Shown here: positions 25,625 through 35,603 of the stretch, piece after piece | Layout: the number at the start of each line of letters is the position of its first letter | Numbering within the stretch: the stretch's first letter is position 1 | Assembly: GCA_002869585.1 (NCBI GenBank) | Contig: PKUO01000002.1 | Location: forward strand, 62,001 to 126,000 | Length of the DNA stretch: 64,000 nucleotides | Source of the DNA: Sedimenticola sp. | GTDB taxonomy: Bacteria > Pseudomonadota > Gammaproteobacteria > Chromatiales > Chromatiaceae | Direction: 5' to 3' | Position numbers and translations under genes: made by a program | The notes under the pieces: model-generated | Told to the model about the DNA's origin: nothing | The model's database searches: none | What the model saw: only the letters and a program-made list of their open reading frames with translations

Positions 25625-26155
25625 GTGAGCCGCAAAGAAGTTTCTATATTTCGTGGTTTGGCGGTCGCGGGTGTGGCTGCATTGATTATTTCCACCCAGG
25701 CGCAGGCGCAGGATCGTGCCGATGTGCTTGATCGTATCAAGCCTGTTGGACAGGTTGCGGTTGAGGGTCAGGCTGCTGCCCCGGCTCCTGCAGCCGCTCC
25801 AGCTGAAGCCGCTGCGCCTGCTGCTGAAGCACCGGCTGTTGCGGAAGCTCCGGCGCCAGCACCTGCGGAGCCGGCTCCGGCCGCAGCCGCACCTGCTGCT
25901 GCGGATAGCAGTGAGGGGGCTCAGCTCTATGTCGCCAAGGGTTGCGGTGCATGTCACGGTCCGAATGGCAGAAAAACTATTATGAGTGTCTATCCGAAAA
26001 TCGCCGGACAGGCTGCGGGCTATATCAATAACCAGATGCTGGACATCAAAAGCGGCGCGCGTAACAACGGCCAGGCGATTGTCATGAAGGGGATCATGGC
26101 AAATGTTTCGGAAGAGGAAACGCGGATTATCGCCGACTGGCTGGCGACTCAGTAA
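25625..26155 (+). CDS. Secreted class I cytochrome c with long Ala/Pro/Glu-rich linker
   Basis: 176 residues, GTG start with GGAGG upstream. A signal peptide (GLAVAGVAALIISTQAQA) and a short N-terminal region precede a linker of about 65 residues made of Ala, Pro and Glu repeats. The C-terminal cytochrome c domain has one haem site CGACH and a likely axial Met in AIVMKGIMANVSEEE. It resembles cytochrome c5/c553-type electron carriers. The linker probably lets the haem domain reach membrane partners. Haem attachment would use the ccm system at 38518. A terminator follows. Confidence 0.88.
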   Translation: MSRKEVSIFRGLAVAGVAALIISTQAQAQDRADVLDRIKPVGQVAVEGQAAAPAPAAAPAEAAAPAAEAPAVAEAPAPAPAEPAPAAAAPAAADSSEGAQLYVAKGCGACHGPNGRKTIMSVYPKIAGQAAGYINNQMLDIKSGARNNGQAIVMKGIMANVSEEETRIIADWLATQ

Positions 26156-26220
26156 TGCCAGCAGGGGCCAGGCATCGGTAGTTGCTGGCGCCCGCACTGC
26201 ACAGTATTTCTGAACAGATC

Positions 26221-26256
26221 AACGGGCTTGTCATCAAATGGCAGGCCCGTTTTTTG
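26221..26256 (+). terminator. Rho-independent terminator after the cytochrome c gene
   Basis: Outer stem AACGGGC / GCCCGTT, inner helix TGTCAT / ATGGCA with a three-base loop, then six T. It also lies just beyond the end of the rep gene on the other strand. Confidence 0.8.
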
Positions 26257-26270
26257 TGGTGGCAGAAGGT

Positions 26271-28277
26271 TCACTCACCTCCCAGCAGGGCCTTCATGCT
26301 GGCAAGGTGGGCGGTGCCGCGCTGCTGTTTCTCCTCCTTGGAGAGGTTATTGTCTCTGCCCTCCCAGATGATCTCTTGCTCAGGCAGTTCCGCGAGGAAC
26401 CGGCTGGGTTCGCAGCGGGTGATCTCGCCATATTTTTTGCGTTTTTCCACATAGCTGATAGTGAGGGTGCGTTGCGCACGGGTAATGCCCACGTAGGCCA
26501 GGCGGCGCTCCTCTTCGATGTTGTCTTCTTCGATACTGCTTTTGTGGGGAAGCAGTTCTTCTTCCATGCCAACCAGAAATACGTGGGGGAATTCCAGGCC
26601 TTTTGAGGCGTGCAGTGTCATCAGGTGCACCTGGTGTTCGCTGCTCTCTTCGTCCTGGCGCTCCAGCATATCCTGCAGTGCCAGGTGATTGATCATTTCG
26701 GCCAGGCTCTCGCCCACATGGTCGCCCTTGTGCAGTTTGTCCAGCCAGTCGATCAACTCAAGCACATTCTCCCAGCGCTTTTCCGCCGCCTTGGGGTTTG
26801 TGGCGGTTTCATACAGCCAGCCCTCGTAGTCGAGGGACTTGAGCATGTCACGCACGGTTTGCACGGGGTGATCAGTTTCGGCGCGACGGTGGTAGTGATC
26901 GATCCACTGGGAAAACTCCCGGATGCGCTCCAGAGGGCGTCCACTGAGGCTCTGTTCCAGGCCCATCTCAAGACAGGCGGCCAGCAGGCTGATATGGCGT
27001 TGCCCGGTGTAGTTGCCCAGTTTTTCCAGGGTGTTCGGCCCAATCTCACGCCGCGGGGTATTGACGATGCGAAGGAAGGCTGCGTCATCGCTGGGATTTG
27101 CCAGCAGGCGCAGATAGGACATCACATCCTTGATCTCTGAGCGGCTGAAGAACGAGGTGCCCCCACTGAGAAAGTAGGGGATGTTGTTTTGCCGCAGGAT
27201 GGTCTCGAACAGCCTGGCCTGGTGGTTGCCGCGATAGAGGATGGCATAGTCGCCGTGGGAGCCGCCTTTGGTGAATTTGTGGTGAATGATCTCCGAAACG
27301 ACCTTTTCCGCCTCGTGGGTCTCGTTTTTGCAGACCATCACTCGCAATTGTTCTCCCGGGCCGAGTTCGCTCCAGAGTTTCTTTTCGAACACATGGGGAT
27401 TGTTGGCTATCAGGTGGTTGGCGCAACGCAGGATGCGTCCGCTGGAGCGGTAGTTCTGCTCCAGTTTGATCACCTTCAGACGCGGGAAGTCCTGCTTCAG
27501 GCGTTCGAGGTTTTCCGGGCGTGCCCCCCGCCAGGCATAGATGGACTGGTCGTCGTCCCCGACCACGGTCAGCGCCTGCCGCACACCGACCAGTTGCTTG
27601 ACCAGTTCGTACTGGCTCAGGTTGGTGTCCTGGTACTCGTCCACCAGCAGGTAGCGGATGCGGTTCTGCCAGCGCTCCAGGGTATCGGGAGAGTCGCGCA
27701 GCAGCTGTACTGGCAGTTGGATCAGGTCGTCGAAATCGACGGCGTTGTAGGCCTTGAGCGAGCGCTGGTAATTGGCGTAGAGCAGGGCGGTGCGGGTCTC
27801 CAGATCGTCGGTTGCCTGGGTCAGGGCCTGATCCGGGGCGATCATGTCGTTCTTCCACTCGGAGATGCGCCACTGCAGCGAGGCGGCAAGGGCGTCCTCC
27901 CCCGATCCCTTTTTCAGCAACTCCTTGAGCAGGCTTTGCCCATCCTGGGCGTCAAAAATGGTAAATCCGCTTTTCAAACCCATCAGGGCGTGTTCGCGGC
28001 GGATGATATTCAGCCCGAGGGTATGAAAAGTGGAAATACTCAGCCCCTTGTTGGCACCTTTCAGCAACCGTCCGACACGCTCGTTCATCTCCCGCGAGGC
28101 CTTGTTGGTAAAGGTGACAGCAGTGATCTGCTTCGCCTCCAGTCCCACTTTATCGATCAGATAGGCGATTTTTTCGGTGATGACCCGTGTTTTTCCCGAA
28201 CCAGCGCCTGCCAGCACCAGCAGTGGGGTGTCGATATGTCGTACAGCCTCGCGCTGTCTGGGATTCATGTCAGACAT
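26271..28277 (-). CDS. rep: ATP-dependent DNA helicase Rep (UvrD/Rep, superfamily 1)
   Basis: 3'-to-5' DNA helicase that clears proteins ahead of the replication fork. 668 residues, the expected length. Motifs: Q-motif NPRQREAV, Walker A AGAGSGKTRVI, VTFTNKAS, VDEYQDTN, GDDDQSIYAWRGA, QNYRS, MTLHASKGLEFPHVFLVGMEE and AYVGITRAQ. It ends close to the terminator shared with the cytochrome gene. It diverges from the LOG-family gene. Confidence 0.96.
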   Translation of the reverse strand: MSDMNPRQREAVRHIDTPLLVLAGAGSGKTRVITEKIAYLIDKVGLEAKQITAVTFTNKASREMNERVGRLLKGANKGLSISTFHTLGLNIIRREHALMGLKSGFTIFDAQDGQSLLKELLKKGSGEDALAASLQWRISEWKNDMIAPDQALTQATDDLETRTALLYANYQRSLKAYNAVDFDDLIQLPVQLLRDSPDTLERWQNRIRYLLVDEYQDTNLSQYELVKQLVGVRQALTVVGDDDQSIYAWRGARPENLERLKQDFPRLKVIKLEQNYRSSGRILRCANHLIANNPHVFEKKLWSELGPGEQLRVMVCKNETHEAEKVVSEIIHHKFTKGGSHGDYAILYRGNHQARLFETILRQNNIPYFLSGGTSFFSRSEIKDVMSYLRLLANPSDDAAFLRIVNTPRREIGPNTLEKLGNYTGQRHISLLAACLEMGLEQSLSGRPLERIREFSQWIDHYHRRAETDHPVQTVRDMLKSLDYEGWLYETATNPKAAEKRWENVLELIDWLDKLHKGDHVGESLAEMINHLALQDMLERQDEESSEHQVHLMTLHASKGLEFPHVFLVGMEEELLPHKSSIEEDNIEEERRLAYVGITRAQRTLTISYVEKRKKYGEITRCEPSRFLAELPEQEIIWEGRDNNLSKEEKQQRGTAHLASMKALLGGE

Positions 28278-28381
28278 TATTTTCGAAACAATCCGGGGGT
28301 TTTGCGGTATAAATGGATGGCAACTTCGTTCTGATATTATGCGTCAGAGTGTGATTGATTGCAGCAAACAATGAGAGATAT

Positions 28382-29104
28382 ATGAACGACATACCCAACA
28401 GTGAATGTGTGGATCACCTGGCCCAGAATGCCCCCCTTTCCAGGGAATCCTGGAAGGTTTTTCAGATCATGTCGGAGTTTGTTGATGGATTTGAACGACT
28501 TGCGCCGATCTGGCCGTCGGTGAGCATCTTCGGCTCAGCGCGCACCCATCGCGATAACCCCAATTATCAAAAGGCCGAGGAGATCTCCCGTCTGCTTTCG
28601 GACAGTGGCTTCGCCGTGGTCAGCGGTGGCGGGCCGGGGATTATGGAGGCGGCTAACAAGGGGGCATTTCTCGGAAAATCGCCCAGTATAGGTTTGAATA
28701 TCCAACTGCCCCACGAGCAACTGTCCAATGAGTATCAGGATATATCGCTGAATTTCAAGCATTTTTTCTCCCGCAAGGTGATGTTCGTGAAGTACGCATC
28801 GGCCTACGTGGTATTGCCCGGCGGTTTCGGGACTCTGGATGAACTGGCCGAGATCCTCACCCTGGTGCAGACCGGCAAGACCCGGCGTATTCCGATCATT
28901 CTGGTGAATCAGGCTTTCTGGAGCGGTTTGCTCGACTGGTTCAAGGAAACCCTGTGCCCGGAAGGTACAATCAATCCCGAGGATCTGGATCTATTAAGAA
29001 TCTGCGATGAACCTCAAGATGTGGTAAACGCGATCTTTGATCATTATGAATCGCGCGGTTTTGAACCCTCATCCAAGGAAAAAGAAATTTTGCTCGAGCT
29101 GTAA
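28382..29104 (+). CDS. LOG-family protein (TIGR00730 type)
   Basis: 240 residues with the Rossmann-like LOG fold and motifs GGGPGIMEAANKGA and PGGFGTLDELAE. Family members cleave nucleoside 5'-monophosphates to base and ribose 5-phosphate (cytokinin riboside phosphate phosphoribohydrolase type). The physiological substrate in bacteria is often unclear. ATG 28382 is chosen over a start at 28355 because GAGA lies upstream and homologues start near here. Confidence 0.85.
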   Translation: MNDIPNSECVDHLAQNAPLSRESWKVFQIMSEFVDGFERLAPIWPSVSIFGSARTHRDNPNYQKAEEISRLLSDSGFAVVSGGGPGIMEAANKGAFLGKSPSIGLNIQLPHEQLSNEYQDISLNFKHFFSRKVMFVKYASAYVVLPGGFGTLDELAEILTLVQTGKTRRIPIILVNQAFWSGLLDWFKETLCPEGTINPEDLDLLRICDEPQDVVNAIFDHYESRGFEPSSKEKEILLEL

Positions 29105-29181
29105 TATTATTTAAGTAGGCATGATGAACAATGGTTCGTGCCGCATGGTTTTCGCATCGGTAGTAGGAAGAGGGTGCAATA

Positions 29182-29517
29182 ATGAAAAAACAACTCTGTT
29201 TGGCAGGACTGATGCTGATCGCCTCTGCCGGTTTTGCCGCTGAAAACACCGCACCTGAGGCGGTGCCTGAGCCGCCGGATCTGCCGCCAAAGGTTGAGAG
29301 CGGCGAGGTGCTGGAACCCGAGGTGCGGATCATAGAGTCGGAAAAGGGCAAGCTGGAGGAGTACAGCATCAATGGCCGGGTCTACATGGTGAAGGTGACC
29401 CCACAGTCAGGCCCACCGTACTATCTGGTCGATTCCAATGGCGATGGAGAGCTGGACACCCGCCGTGACCACCCGTCAGAAATCTCTGTTCCACAATGGG
29501 TGATTTTGAGCTGGTAG
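29182..29517 (+). CDS. DUF2782 secreted protein
   Basis: 111 residues. Signal peptide (LCLAGLMLIASAGFA), a Pro/Glu-rich stretch (PEPPDLPPKVESG), then the DUF2782 core with EVRIIESEKGKLEEYSINGR, MVKVTPQSGPPYYLVDSNGDG and a final hydrophobic WVILSW. The family is widespread in gammaproteobacteria, often beside polA. Function unknown. Confidence 0.85.
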   Translation: MKKQLCLAGLMLIASAGFAAENTAPEAVPEPPDLPPKVESGEVLEPEVRIIESEKGKLEEYSINGRVYMVKVTPQSGPPYYLVDSNGDGELDTRRDHPSEISVPQWVILSW

Positions 29518-29579
29518 CCCGATACGGCCAGCGCTTGAAGTCTGCAGGATCTTTACTGTTGTGTTAAATAATCTGTATT

Positions 29580-29597
29580 TTGTCATAAAACTGTAAC
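29580..29597 (+). promoter_or_regulatory. Pho box of phoBR
   Basis: TTGTCAT-AAAA-CTGTAAC, two 7-base repeats separated by four bases as in the PhoB consensus CTGTCAT-AWAW-CTGTCAY. A TGTAAT element at 29608-29613 lies ten bases downstream, the right spacing for a PhoB-activated promoter. It predicts self-activation of phoB. Confidence 0.85.
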
Positions 29598-29655
29598 GGT
29601 CCCGGGTTGTAATACACCCCAATTATCCGTGAAAAAACAGATACAGAGCGCATCA

Positions 29656-30354
29656 ATGGCTACAAAAATACTGGTAGTGGAAGACGAGCCAGCAGTTCGG
29701 GAGATGATCTGTTTTGTGCTCAAGCAGACGGGTTACGAGACATTGGAGGCCGAGGATGCCGAAGGTGGCAGAGCCTGTTTGTCCCAGGAAACCCCTTCGC
29801 TGATTCTTATGGACTGGATGCTGCCGGGCACCAGTGGCGTAGAGCTGACGCGCGAACTCAAGCAGGACAAGCTGACCCGTGATATTCCGGTAATCATGCT
29901 CACCGCTCGTGGCGAAGAGGACGATAAGGTTCGCGGCCTCGAATGTGGCGCCGAGGATTATGTTACCAAGCCCTTCTCGCCGCGCGAACTTATCGCCCGT
30001 ATCAAGGTGGTTCTGCGCCGCGTTGCCCCCCACGCCACCGAGGAGGCGGTAGAGGCCGGTGGCTTGAGGCTTGATCCCGCCTCATACCGTGTCAGTGTAC
30101 AGGGCAGTGAAGTGGATCTTGGGCCGACCGAGTTTCGTCTCCTGCACTTTTTCATGACCCATCGGGATAAAGTTTACAGCCGCTCACGCCTGCTCGACAC
30201 GGTGTGGGGGACCAATGTATTTATTGAAGAGCGCACTGTCGATGTCCATATCCGGCGTCTGCGCAAGGCGCTCGAACCCTTTGGTGTTGAGTCTCTGGTG
30301 CAGACGGTGCGTGGGGCAGGCTATCGCTTCTCGGAGCAAGCCTCCGGTCGATGA
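29656..30354 (+). CDS. phoB: Phosphate regulon response regulator PhoB
   Basis: 232 residues: receiver (VVEDE, phospho-Asp in [11 protein letters not shown], Lys in [13 protein letters not shown]) and OmpR-type winged helix ([46 protein letters not shown]). ATG 29656 gives the usual [11 protein letters not shown] start; a GTG at 29629 would add nine residues. A Pho box stands upstream and phoR overlaps its end. Confidence 0.95.
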   Translation: MATKILVVEDEPAVREMICFVLKQTGYETLEAEDAEGGRACLSQETPSLILMDWMLPGTSGVELTRELKQDKLTRDIPVIMLTARGEEDDKVRGLECGAEDYVTKPFSPRELIARIKVVLRRVAPHATEEAVEAGGLRLDPASYRVSVQGSEVDLGPTEFRLLHFFMTHRDKVYSRSRLLDTVWGTNVFIEERTVDVHIRRLRKALEPFGVESLVQTVRGAGYRFSEQASGR

Positions 30355-31646
30355 CGTACCCCCCCGGCCTGTTCAAGGAGCTGGGATTTCTCTCCCTCTA
30401 TCTGACCGGCGTCGGCCTCGTCGGTTTTCAGTTCGATCAGTTGCCCTGGATTGTGCTTGGTGCCCTTTCGATCTATTTCTTTTGGCATATCTCTCAGGCT
30501 GTCCGTCTGAATCTATGGCTGAACCAGTCGAAAAAATATAGCAAACCCTATGCGGTCGGGATCTGGCGTGGCGTGCTGTCAGCTATCGAAGCCCTGCGTG
30601 AGCGGGGACGCAAGCGCAAACGCAAACTGGGACGCATGCTGAGCGGTTTTCAGCAGTCCACCAGCGCCCTGCCGGATGCCACGGTGGTGATCGACAGCTC
30701 CGGGGAGATGGAGTGGTGGAATGATTCCGCCACCAGAATTCTCGGCCTGGATCGCAAACAGGATATGGGCCGGAATATCGAGGGGGTGATCACTGATCCG
30801 GTGTTTCTCGGCTATCTGACCGATGGCGATTATCTGCGCCCGATCCAGATCCCGGACCCGGTCGATGGCAGCGTCAGTCTCGAGGTGCGCGTGGTGCCCT
30901 ACGGCAAGGGCAAGCGCCTGCTGCAGGCCCGTGACATTACCCGTCTGCAGCAGTTGGAGACTGTCCGCCGGGACTTTGTGGCGAACGTCTCTCATGAGAT
31001 GCGCACACCCCTGACGGTGATCCACGGTTACCTGGAGACCATGGTCGACTCGGTGGATCCGGGGCTGGCGCCGTGGAGCCGGATTGTCATGCAGATGCAG
31101 CAACAGACCACGCGCATGCAGCGCATTGTTTGGGATTTGTTGTTGCTGTCGCGGCTGGAGACCAACCAGGATACCGAAGGGCAGGTCGAGGTGGATGTTC
31201 CGGCGCTGGTGGAAAGACTTGAGCAGGAGGCTGCCACGCTGAGCGCATCGGCCAGCCATGTCATTCATGTTGATATCGATCCTGCACTGAAGTTGTTTGC
31301 CAATCCGGACGAACTCGATAGTGCCTTTTCCAATCTGGTGTTCAACGCGGTGCGTTACACCCCTGCCGGGGGAGAGATCTTTCTGGCTTGGGCACTGACC
31401 GAACAGGGGCCCTGTTTTTCGGTGCGTGATACTGGTATCGGGATTGAGGCGGAGCATATCCCACGTCTCACTGAGCGTTTTTATCGGGTCGATGTAGGGC
31501 GCTCGCGCCAGAGTGGTGGTACCGGTCTGGGGCTGGCCATCGTCAAGCATGTGCTGACCCGGCATAACGGCAGACTCCAAATTGAGAGCCAGCCTGGAAA
31601 GGGAAGCCTGTTTCGTTGCTGTTTTCCAGCGTCGCGTATTTGCTGA
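30351..31646 (+). CDS. phoR: Phosphate regulon sensor kinase PhoR
   Basis: 431 residues. N-terminal membrane segments (about 10-50), a charged linker, PAS ([19 protein letters not shown]), HisKA with [18 protein letters not shown] and HATPase ([26 protein letters not shown]). It reads the state of the Pst transporter through PhoU. The ATG overlaps the phoB stop (ATGA). Confidence 0.95.
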   Translation: MTYPPGLFKELGFLSLYLTGVGLVGFQFDQLPWIVLGALSIYFFWHISQAVRLNLWLNQSKKYSKPYAVGIWRGVLSAIEALRERGRKRKRKLGRMLSGFQQSTSALPDATVVIDSSGEMEWWNDSATRILGLDRKQDMGRNIEGVITDPVFLGYLTDGDYLRPIQIPDPVDGSVSLEVRVVPYGKGKRLLQARDITRLQQLETVRRDFVANVSHEMRTPLTVIHGYLETMVDSVDPGLAPWSRIVMQMQQQTTRMQRIVWDLLLLSRLETNQDTEGQVEVDVPALVERLEQEAATLSASASHVIHVDIDPALKLFANPDELDSAFSNLVFNAVRYTPAGGEIFLAWALTEQGPCFSVRDTGIGIEAEHIPRLTERFYRVDVGRSRQSGGTGLGLAIVKHVLTRHNGRLQIESQPGKGSLFRCCFPASRIC

Positions 31647-31680
31647 AAGGCTTAACGCGTTAGCGGTCGCTTCAAAACTG

Positions 31681-31698
31681 TTGTAATCAAAGCGTCAT
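31681..31698 (+). promoter_or_regulatory. Pho box of the pst operon
   Basis: TTGTAAT-CAAA-GCGTCAT, two 7-base half-sites with a four-base spacer, 74 bases before the pstS start. It is less close to consensus than the phoB site. A TGTAAT element follows at 31715-31720. Confidence 0.65.
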
Positions 31699-31771
31699 AT
31701 ATCTCCAACAATCCTGTAATAAACACCTCCCATAATCGCGCCAGCATTTACCTATTATTTGGAGGTTTCCT

Positions 31772-32815
31772 GTGATTACAAATCGTCTTGCCTTGGGTGT
31801 CGCTCTTGCCCTGTCAGCATCAGCCGCGAGTGCCGCCGCAGCGCGTGACTACATCTCTATTGTCGGTTCTTCCACCGTCTACCCCTTTGCCACGGTTGTG
31901 GCGGAGAATTTTGGTAAGACCTCCAGTTTCAAGACCCCCAAAATCGAGTCGACCGGCTCCGGTGGTGGCCTGAAATTGTTCTGTTCCGGCGTGGGAGTTG
32001 AGTATCCCGATATCACCAATGCCTCACGTCGTATCAAGTCTTCAGAGGTTGAGACCTGTGCCAGTAATGGTGTGAATGACATCATTGAGGTCAAGATAGG
32101 TTATGACGGTATCGTGGTTGCCAATTCCAAGGATACCGGCCAGTTCGCGGTGACCCGCAAGGATCTGTACATGGCGCTGGCCAAGGATGTGCCCAACCCC
32201 GATGGCAGCGAAACATTCATCCCCAACCCTTTCAAGACCTGGAAGGATGTGAATGCCAGTCTGCCTGAGACCGGTATTGAGGTGCTTGGACCTCCTCCGA
32301 CATCCGGTACCCGCGACGCCTTCGTTGAATTAGCCATGGAGGGTGGCTGTAAGGAGATTGGCTGGGTCAAGGGGATGAAGAAGAGCGACAAGAATGCCTA
32401 TAAAGCCCGCTGTCACAGCATCCGTGAGGATGGAGCCTTCATCGAGGCTGGCGAGAATGACAATCTGATTGTCCAGAAGCTGCAGGCCAATCCGAGCGCC
32501 CTGGGTATCTTCGGATTCAGTTTTCTGGATCAGAACTCAGACAAGGTCCAGGGTTCGGAGATCGACGGCGTGGCGCCCACTTTCGAGGCCATTGCTGACG
32601 GTTCCTATCCGGTATCCCGTCCGCTCTACTTCTATGTGAAGAAGGCGCACATCGGCAGTGTTCCCGGAATTCAGGAGTACCTGTCTGAATTCACCAGTGA
32701 CAAGGCATGGGGTGATGAGGGTTACCTGACCGACAAGGGCATGATTCCCATGCCCCAGGAAGAACGCGCCAAGTTTGCCTCGGATGTCAAGGCGCTGAAA
32801 AACCTGGAAATGTAA
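31772..32815 (+). CDS. pstS: Phosphate-binding protein PstS
   Basis: Periplasmic phosphate receptor of 347 residues. Starts at GTG after TTGGAGGTTT. Signal peptide (LALGVALALSASAASAAAA), then DYISIVGSSTVYPFATVVAENF, ESTGSGGGLKLFC and GPPPTSGTRDAFVEL, which contain the phosphate-contacting Ser, Thr and Arg residues. It is of the longer PstS type common outside enterobacteria. A strong hairpin separates it from pstC. Confidence 0.94.
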   Translation: MITNRLALGVALALSASAASAAAARDYISIVGSSTVYPFATVVAENFGKTSSFKTPKIESTGSGGGLKLFCSGVGVEYPDITNASRRIKSSEVETCASNGVNDIIEVKIGYDGIVVANSKDTGQFAVTRKDLYMALAKDVPNPDGSETFIPNPFKTWKDVNASLPETGIEVLGPPPTSGTRDAFVELAMEGGCKEIGWVKGMKKSDKNAYKARCHSIREDGAFIEAGENDNLIVQKLQANPSALGIFGFSFLDQNSDKVQGSEIDGVAPTFEAIADGSYPVSRPLYFYVKKAHIGSVPGIQEYLSEFTSDKAWGDEGYLTDKGMIPMPQEERAKFASDVKALKNLEM

Positions 32816-32843
32816 TAGGTGCTGCCTATTCAGCTGCCATTGC

Positions 32844-32873
32844 AGGGGCGGCCGTTTTTCAACGGCTGCCCCT
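32844..32873 (+). promoter_or_regulatory. Strong hairpin between pstS and pstC
   Basis: A 13-pair stem (AGGGGCGGCCGTT with AACGGCTGCCCCT, one G-T pair) around TTTC. No run of T follows, so it is not a standard terminator. Such structures often protect the 3' end of the binding-protein message and lower expression of the permease genes. Confidence 0.6.
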
Positions 32874-32901
32874 TGTCACTAGAGTCAGGACTTAGTCTCT
32901 G

Positions 32902-34290
32902 ATGCAAAATTCGACACTCATCATTGTATTGTTACTGCTGATGGCAATGGCCTATCAGCTGGGACGCAGGCGGTCGCGGAGGCTGGCAATTGCCGGTGGC
33001 GGCGTTCGTTCGCTCCACTCCCTGCCAAGCTACTATGGATTCTATGCGGCGATCTGGTCAGGATTGCCGGCCTTGCTTGTGTTCGCTCTGTGGATGGCCT
33101 TCCAGTCAAGCATCATCACCGACCTGGTTATTGCTGATCTTCCGGAGAGTACCCGTCAACTGCCTGAAGCCCAGCTCGGTCTGGTGGTCAACGACATCCA
33201 CAATCTGGCCTCAGGAAACATCGTTTCGAAAGATATCGATCCAGTCATGCAGTTGGCGGCTGAGCACTATCTCTCTCTTCAACAGACCGCTGATGCGGCG
33301 TTGATGGTGGTTGTAGTCTCGATGGCCTTGCTTGGTTTTAGTCTGGCTTGGCGATTTATCTCGCCGGAACTGCGTGCCCGCAACAGCGTGGAGCGGGTGG
33401 TAAAAGGGTTGCTGATTGCTAGTTCCACGATTGCGATTTTCACCACCCTGGGGATTGTGTTGTCGGTGCTTTTCGAGGCACTGCGCTTTTTCAAGGCGGT
33501 GCCGATCAGCGAGTTTCTGTTCGGCCTCGAGTGGAGCCCGCAGATGGCTATCCGTGAGGATCAGGTGGGCTCCTCGGGCGCTTTCGGCGCGATACCGCTG
33601 TTTGCCGGCACGATGCTCATATCCCTGATTGCCATGACGGTTGCGGTGCCCATCGGGCTGATGTCGGCCATCTATCTCTCTGAATATGCCAGCAGCAGGC
33701 TAAGAGCCATCGCCAAGCCGGTGCTGGAGATCCTGGCCGGCATACCAACCGTGGTCTACGGTTTTTTTGCGGCATTGACGGTCGCCCCGTTTATTCGCGA
33801 TTCAGGCAGTATCCTCGGCCTGGATGTCTCCTCGGAAAGCGCGCTGGCGGCGGGTCTGGTGATGGGGGTAATGATTATCCCCTTCGTGTCGTCGCTCTCG
33901 GATGACGTGATCAACGCTGTTCCACAGGCGATGCGGGATGCCTCCTACGGCATTGGTGCCACCCAGTCGGAGACCATTCGCCAGGTGATCATTCCGGGGG
34001 CACTGCCGGGAATTGTCGGCGGTGTGTTACTGGCGGTTTCCCGCGCTATCGGCGAAACCATGATCGTGGTGATGGCGGCCGGGCTTTCGGCCAATCTCAC
34101 GGCCAATCCCCTGGAGAGCGTGACAACGGTGACGGTGCAGATTGTTACGCTGCTGGTGGGCGATCAGGAGTTCGACAGTCCCAAGACATTGGCGGCCTTT
34201 GCCCTTGGTCTGTTGCTGTTTGTAGTGACCCTGGTGTTGAACGTGATCGCATTGCATGTCGTGCGCAAATATCGTGAACAGTATGAATGA
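32902..34290 (+). CDS. pstC: Phosphate ABC transporter permease PstC
   Basis: 462 residues, longer than E. coli PstC (319) because of an N-terminal part with two extra membrane helices (residues about 5-20 and 45-70), a periplasmic-type loop and a third helix before the core. The core has the permease fold with ISEFLFGLEWSP, the SAIYLSEYAS segment, the EAA-type loop QAMRDASYGIGATQSETIRQ and AIGETMIVVMAAG. It overlaps pstA by eight bases. Confidence 0.93.
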   Translation: MQNSTLIIVLLLLMAMAYQLGRRRSRRLAIAGGGVRSLHSLPSYYGFYAAIWSGLPALLVFALWMAFQSSIITDLVIADLPESTRQLPEAQLGLVVNDIHNLASGNIVSKDIDPVMQLAAEHYLSLQQTADAALMVVVVSMALLGFSLAWRFISPELRARNSVERVVKGLLIASSTIAIFTTLGIVLSVLFEALRFFKAVPISEFLFGLEWSPQMAIREDQVGSSGAFGAIPLFAGTMLISLIAMTVAVPIGLMSAIYLSEYASSRLRAIAKPVLEILAGIPTVVYGFFAALTVAPFIRDSGSILGLDVSSESALAAGLVMGVMIIPFVSSLSDDVINAVPQAMRDASYGIGATQSETIRQVIIPGALPGIVGGVLLAVSRAIGETMIVVMAAGLSANLTANPLESVTTVTVQIVTLLVGDQEFDSPKTLAAFALGLLLFVVTLVLNVIALHVVRKYREQYE

Positions 34291-35581
34291 TAGTAATACA
34301 AATGGCTCGACCACGGTCGAGAAGGTAAACGCCTCGTTAAAGCGTCGCTATGCCAGGGAACGCCGTTTTCGTCGCATGGGTTTGTCGGCGGTAATGCTCG
34401 GCCTGGCCTTTGTCTCACTGTTGTTTCTCAGCATCATTGGCAATGGTTACAGCGCCTTTCAGCAGACCAAGGTCAGGCTCGCCATCAGTTTTGATGAGCA
34501 GTTGCTTGACCCGTCCGGGGAGCGCAACCCGAAGGTGCTCTCCAGCGCGGACTATAACGGTCTGATCAAGAACGCCCTGCGCCAGGCGTTTCCTGCGGTG
34601 CAGTCGCGCCAGGACAAAAAGGAGCTCTATCGGCTGATCAGTAATGGCGGGTCATTCCGGTTGCGGGAAATGGTACTCGATGATCCGGCGATTATCGGCA
34701 CCACCCGTGATGTCTGGCTCAGCGCCGATGACGATATCGATATGCTGGTCAAGGGTCATATCGATCGCAATCTGACGGAAGATGATCGCCGCGTTAAGGA
34801 CAGCGTAATTGCCTGGATCGATCAGTTGGATCAACAGGGTGCGGTTGATCTTGCTTTCAATGCCGGTTTTTTTACCTCGGGTGATTCCCGTGAACCGGAA
34901 CAGGCGGGCATCGGCGGGGCGATCATGGGGTCGATCTATACCCTCCTGGTAACGCTTGTGCTCTCCTTTCCCATAGGCGTGGCGGCGGCCATCTACCTGG
35001 AGGAGTTCGCGCCCCAGAACCGCTGGACGGATCTGATCGAGGTGAATATCAATAACCTTGCGGCAGTGCCCTCGATCGTATTCGGTCTGCTGGGTCTGGC
35101 GGTATTTATCAACTTCTTCGGTCTGCCGCGCTCGGCCCCGCTGGTCGGTGGGCTGGTGCTGACGCTGATGACCCTGCCGACCATCATCATCGCCAGCCGT
35201 GCGGCACTGAAATCGGTGCCGCCGTCGATACGCGAGGCGGCGCTCGGAATTGGCGCCTCAAGGATGCAGATGGTGTTTCACCATGTGATGCCGCTGGCCA
35301 TGCCGGGCATGTTGACCGGCACCATCATCGGCATGGCACAGGCCCTCGGAGAGAGTGCGCCGCTGCTAATGATAGGTATGGTGGCCTTTATCGTCGATAT
35401 CCCCGGCGGACCGCTGGACCCATCGACGGTGTTGCCGGTGCAGATTTTTCTCTGGGCAGACAGCCCCGAGCGCGCCTTCGTGGAGCGCACCTCGGCAGCC
35501 ATCATGGTGCTGCTGGGTTTTCTAATAGTGATGAATCTGCTGGCGGTTATCTTACGCAAGCGCTTCGAGCGCCGCTGGTAG
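34283..35581 (+). CDS. pstA: Phosphate ABC transporter permease PstA
   Basis: 432 residues, with an N-terminal cytoplasmic and periplasmic extension relative to the E. coli protein (296). Start at ATG 34283 overlaps the end of pstC; an in-frame start at 34256 would add nine residues. Core: [67 protein letters not shown] and [14 protein letters not shown]. The extensions of PstC and PstA match the long-type Pst systems. Confidence 0.93.
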   Translation: MNDSNTNGSTTVEKVNASLKRRYARERRFRRMGLSAVMLGLAFVSLLFLSIIGNGYSAFQQTKVRLAISFDEQLLDPSGERNPKVLSSADYNGLIKNALRQAFPAVQSRQDKKELYRLISNGGSFRLREMVLDDPAIIGTTRDVWLSADDDIDMLVKGHIDRNLTEDDRRVKDSVIAWIDQLDQQGAVDLAFNAGFFTSGDSREPEQAGIGGAIMGSIYTLLVTLVLSFPIGVAAAIYLEEFAPQNRWTDLIEVNINNLAAVPSIVFGLLGLAVFINFFGLPRSAPLVGGLVLTLMTLPTIIIASRAALKSVPPSIREAALGIGASRMQMVFHHVMPLAMPGMLTGTIIGMAQALGESAPLLMIGMVAFIVDIPGGPLDPSTVLPVQIFLWADSPERAFVERTSAAIMVLLGFLIVMNLLAVILRKRFERRW

Positions 35582-35603
35582 TGCCAGGTGTGAACAGGAG
35601 TTA

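Noticed and set aside
27189-28334. Long plus-strand frame over rep (381 codons)
   Set aside because: Mirror of the Rep reading frame; no motifs.
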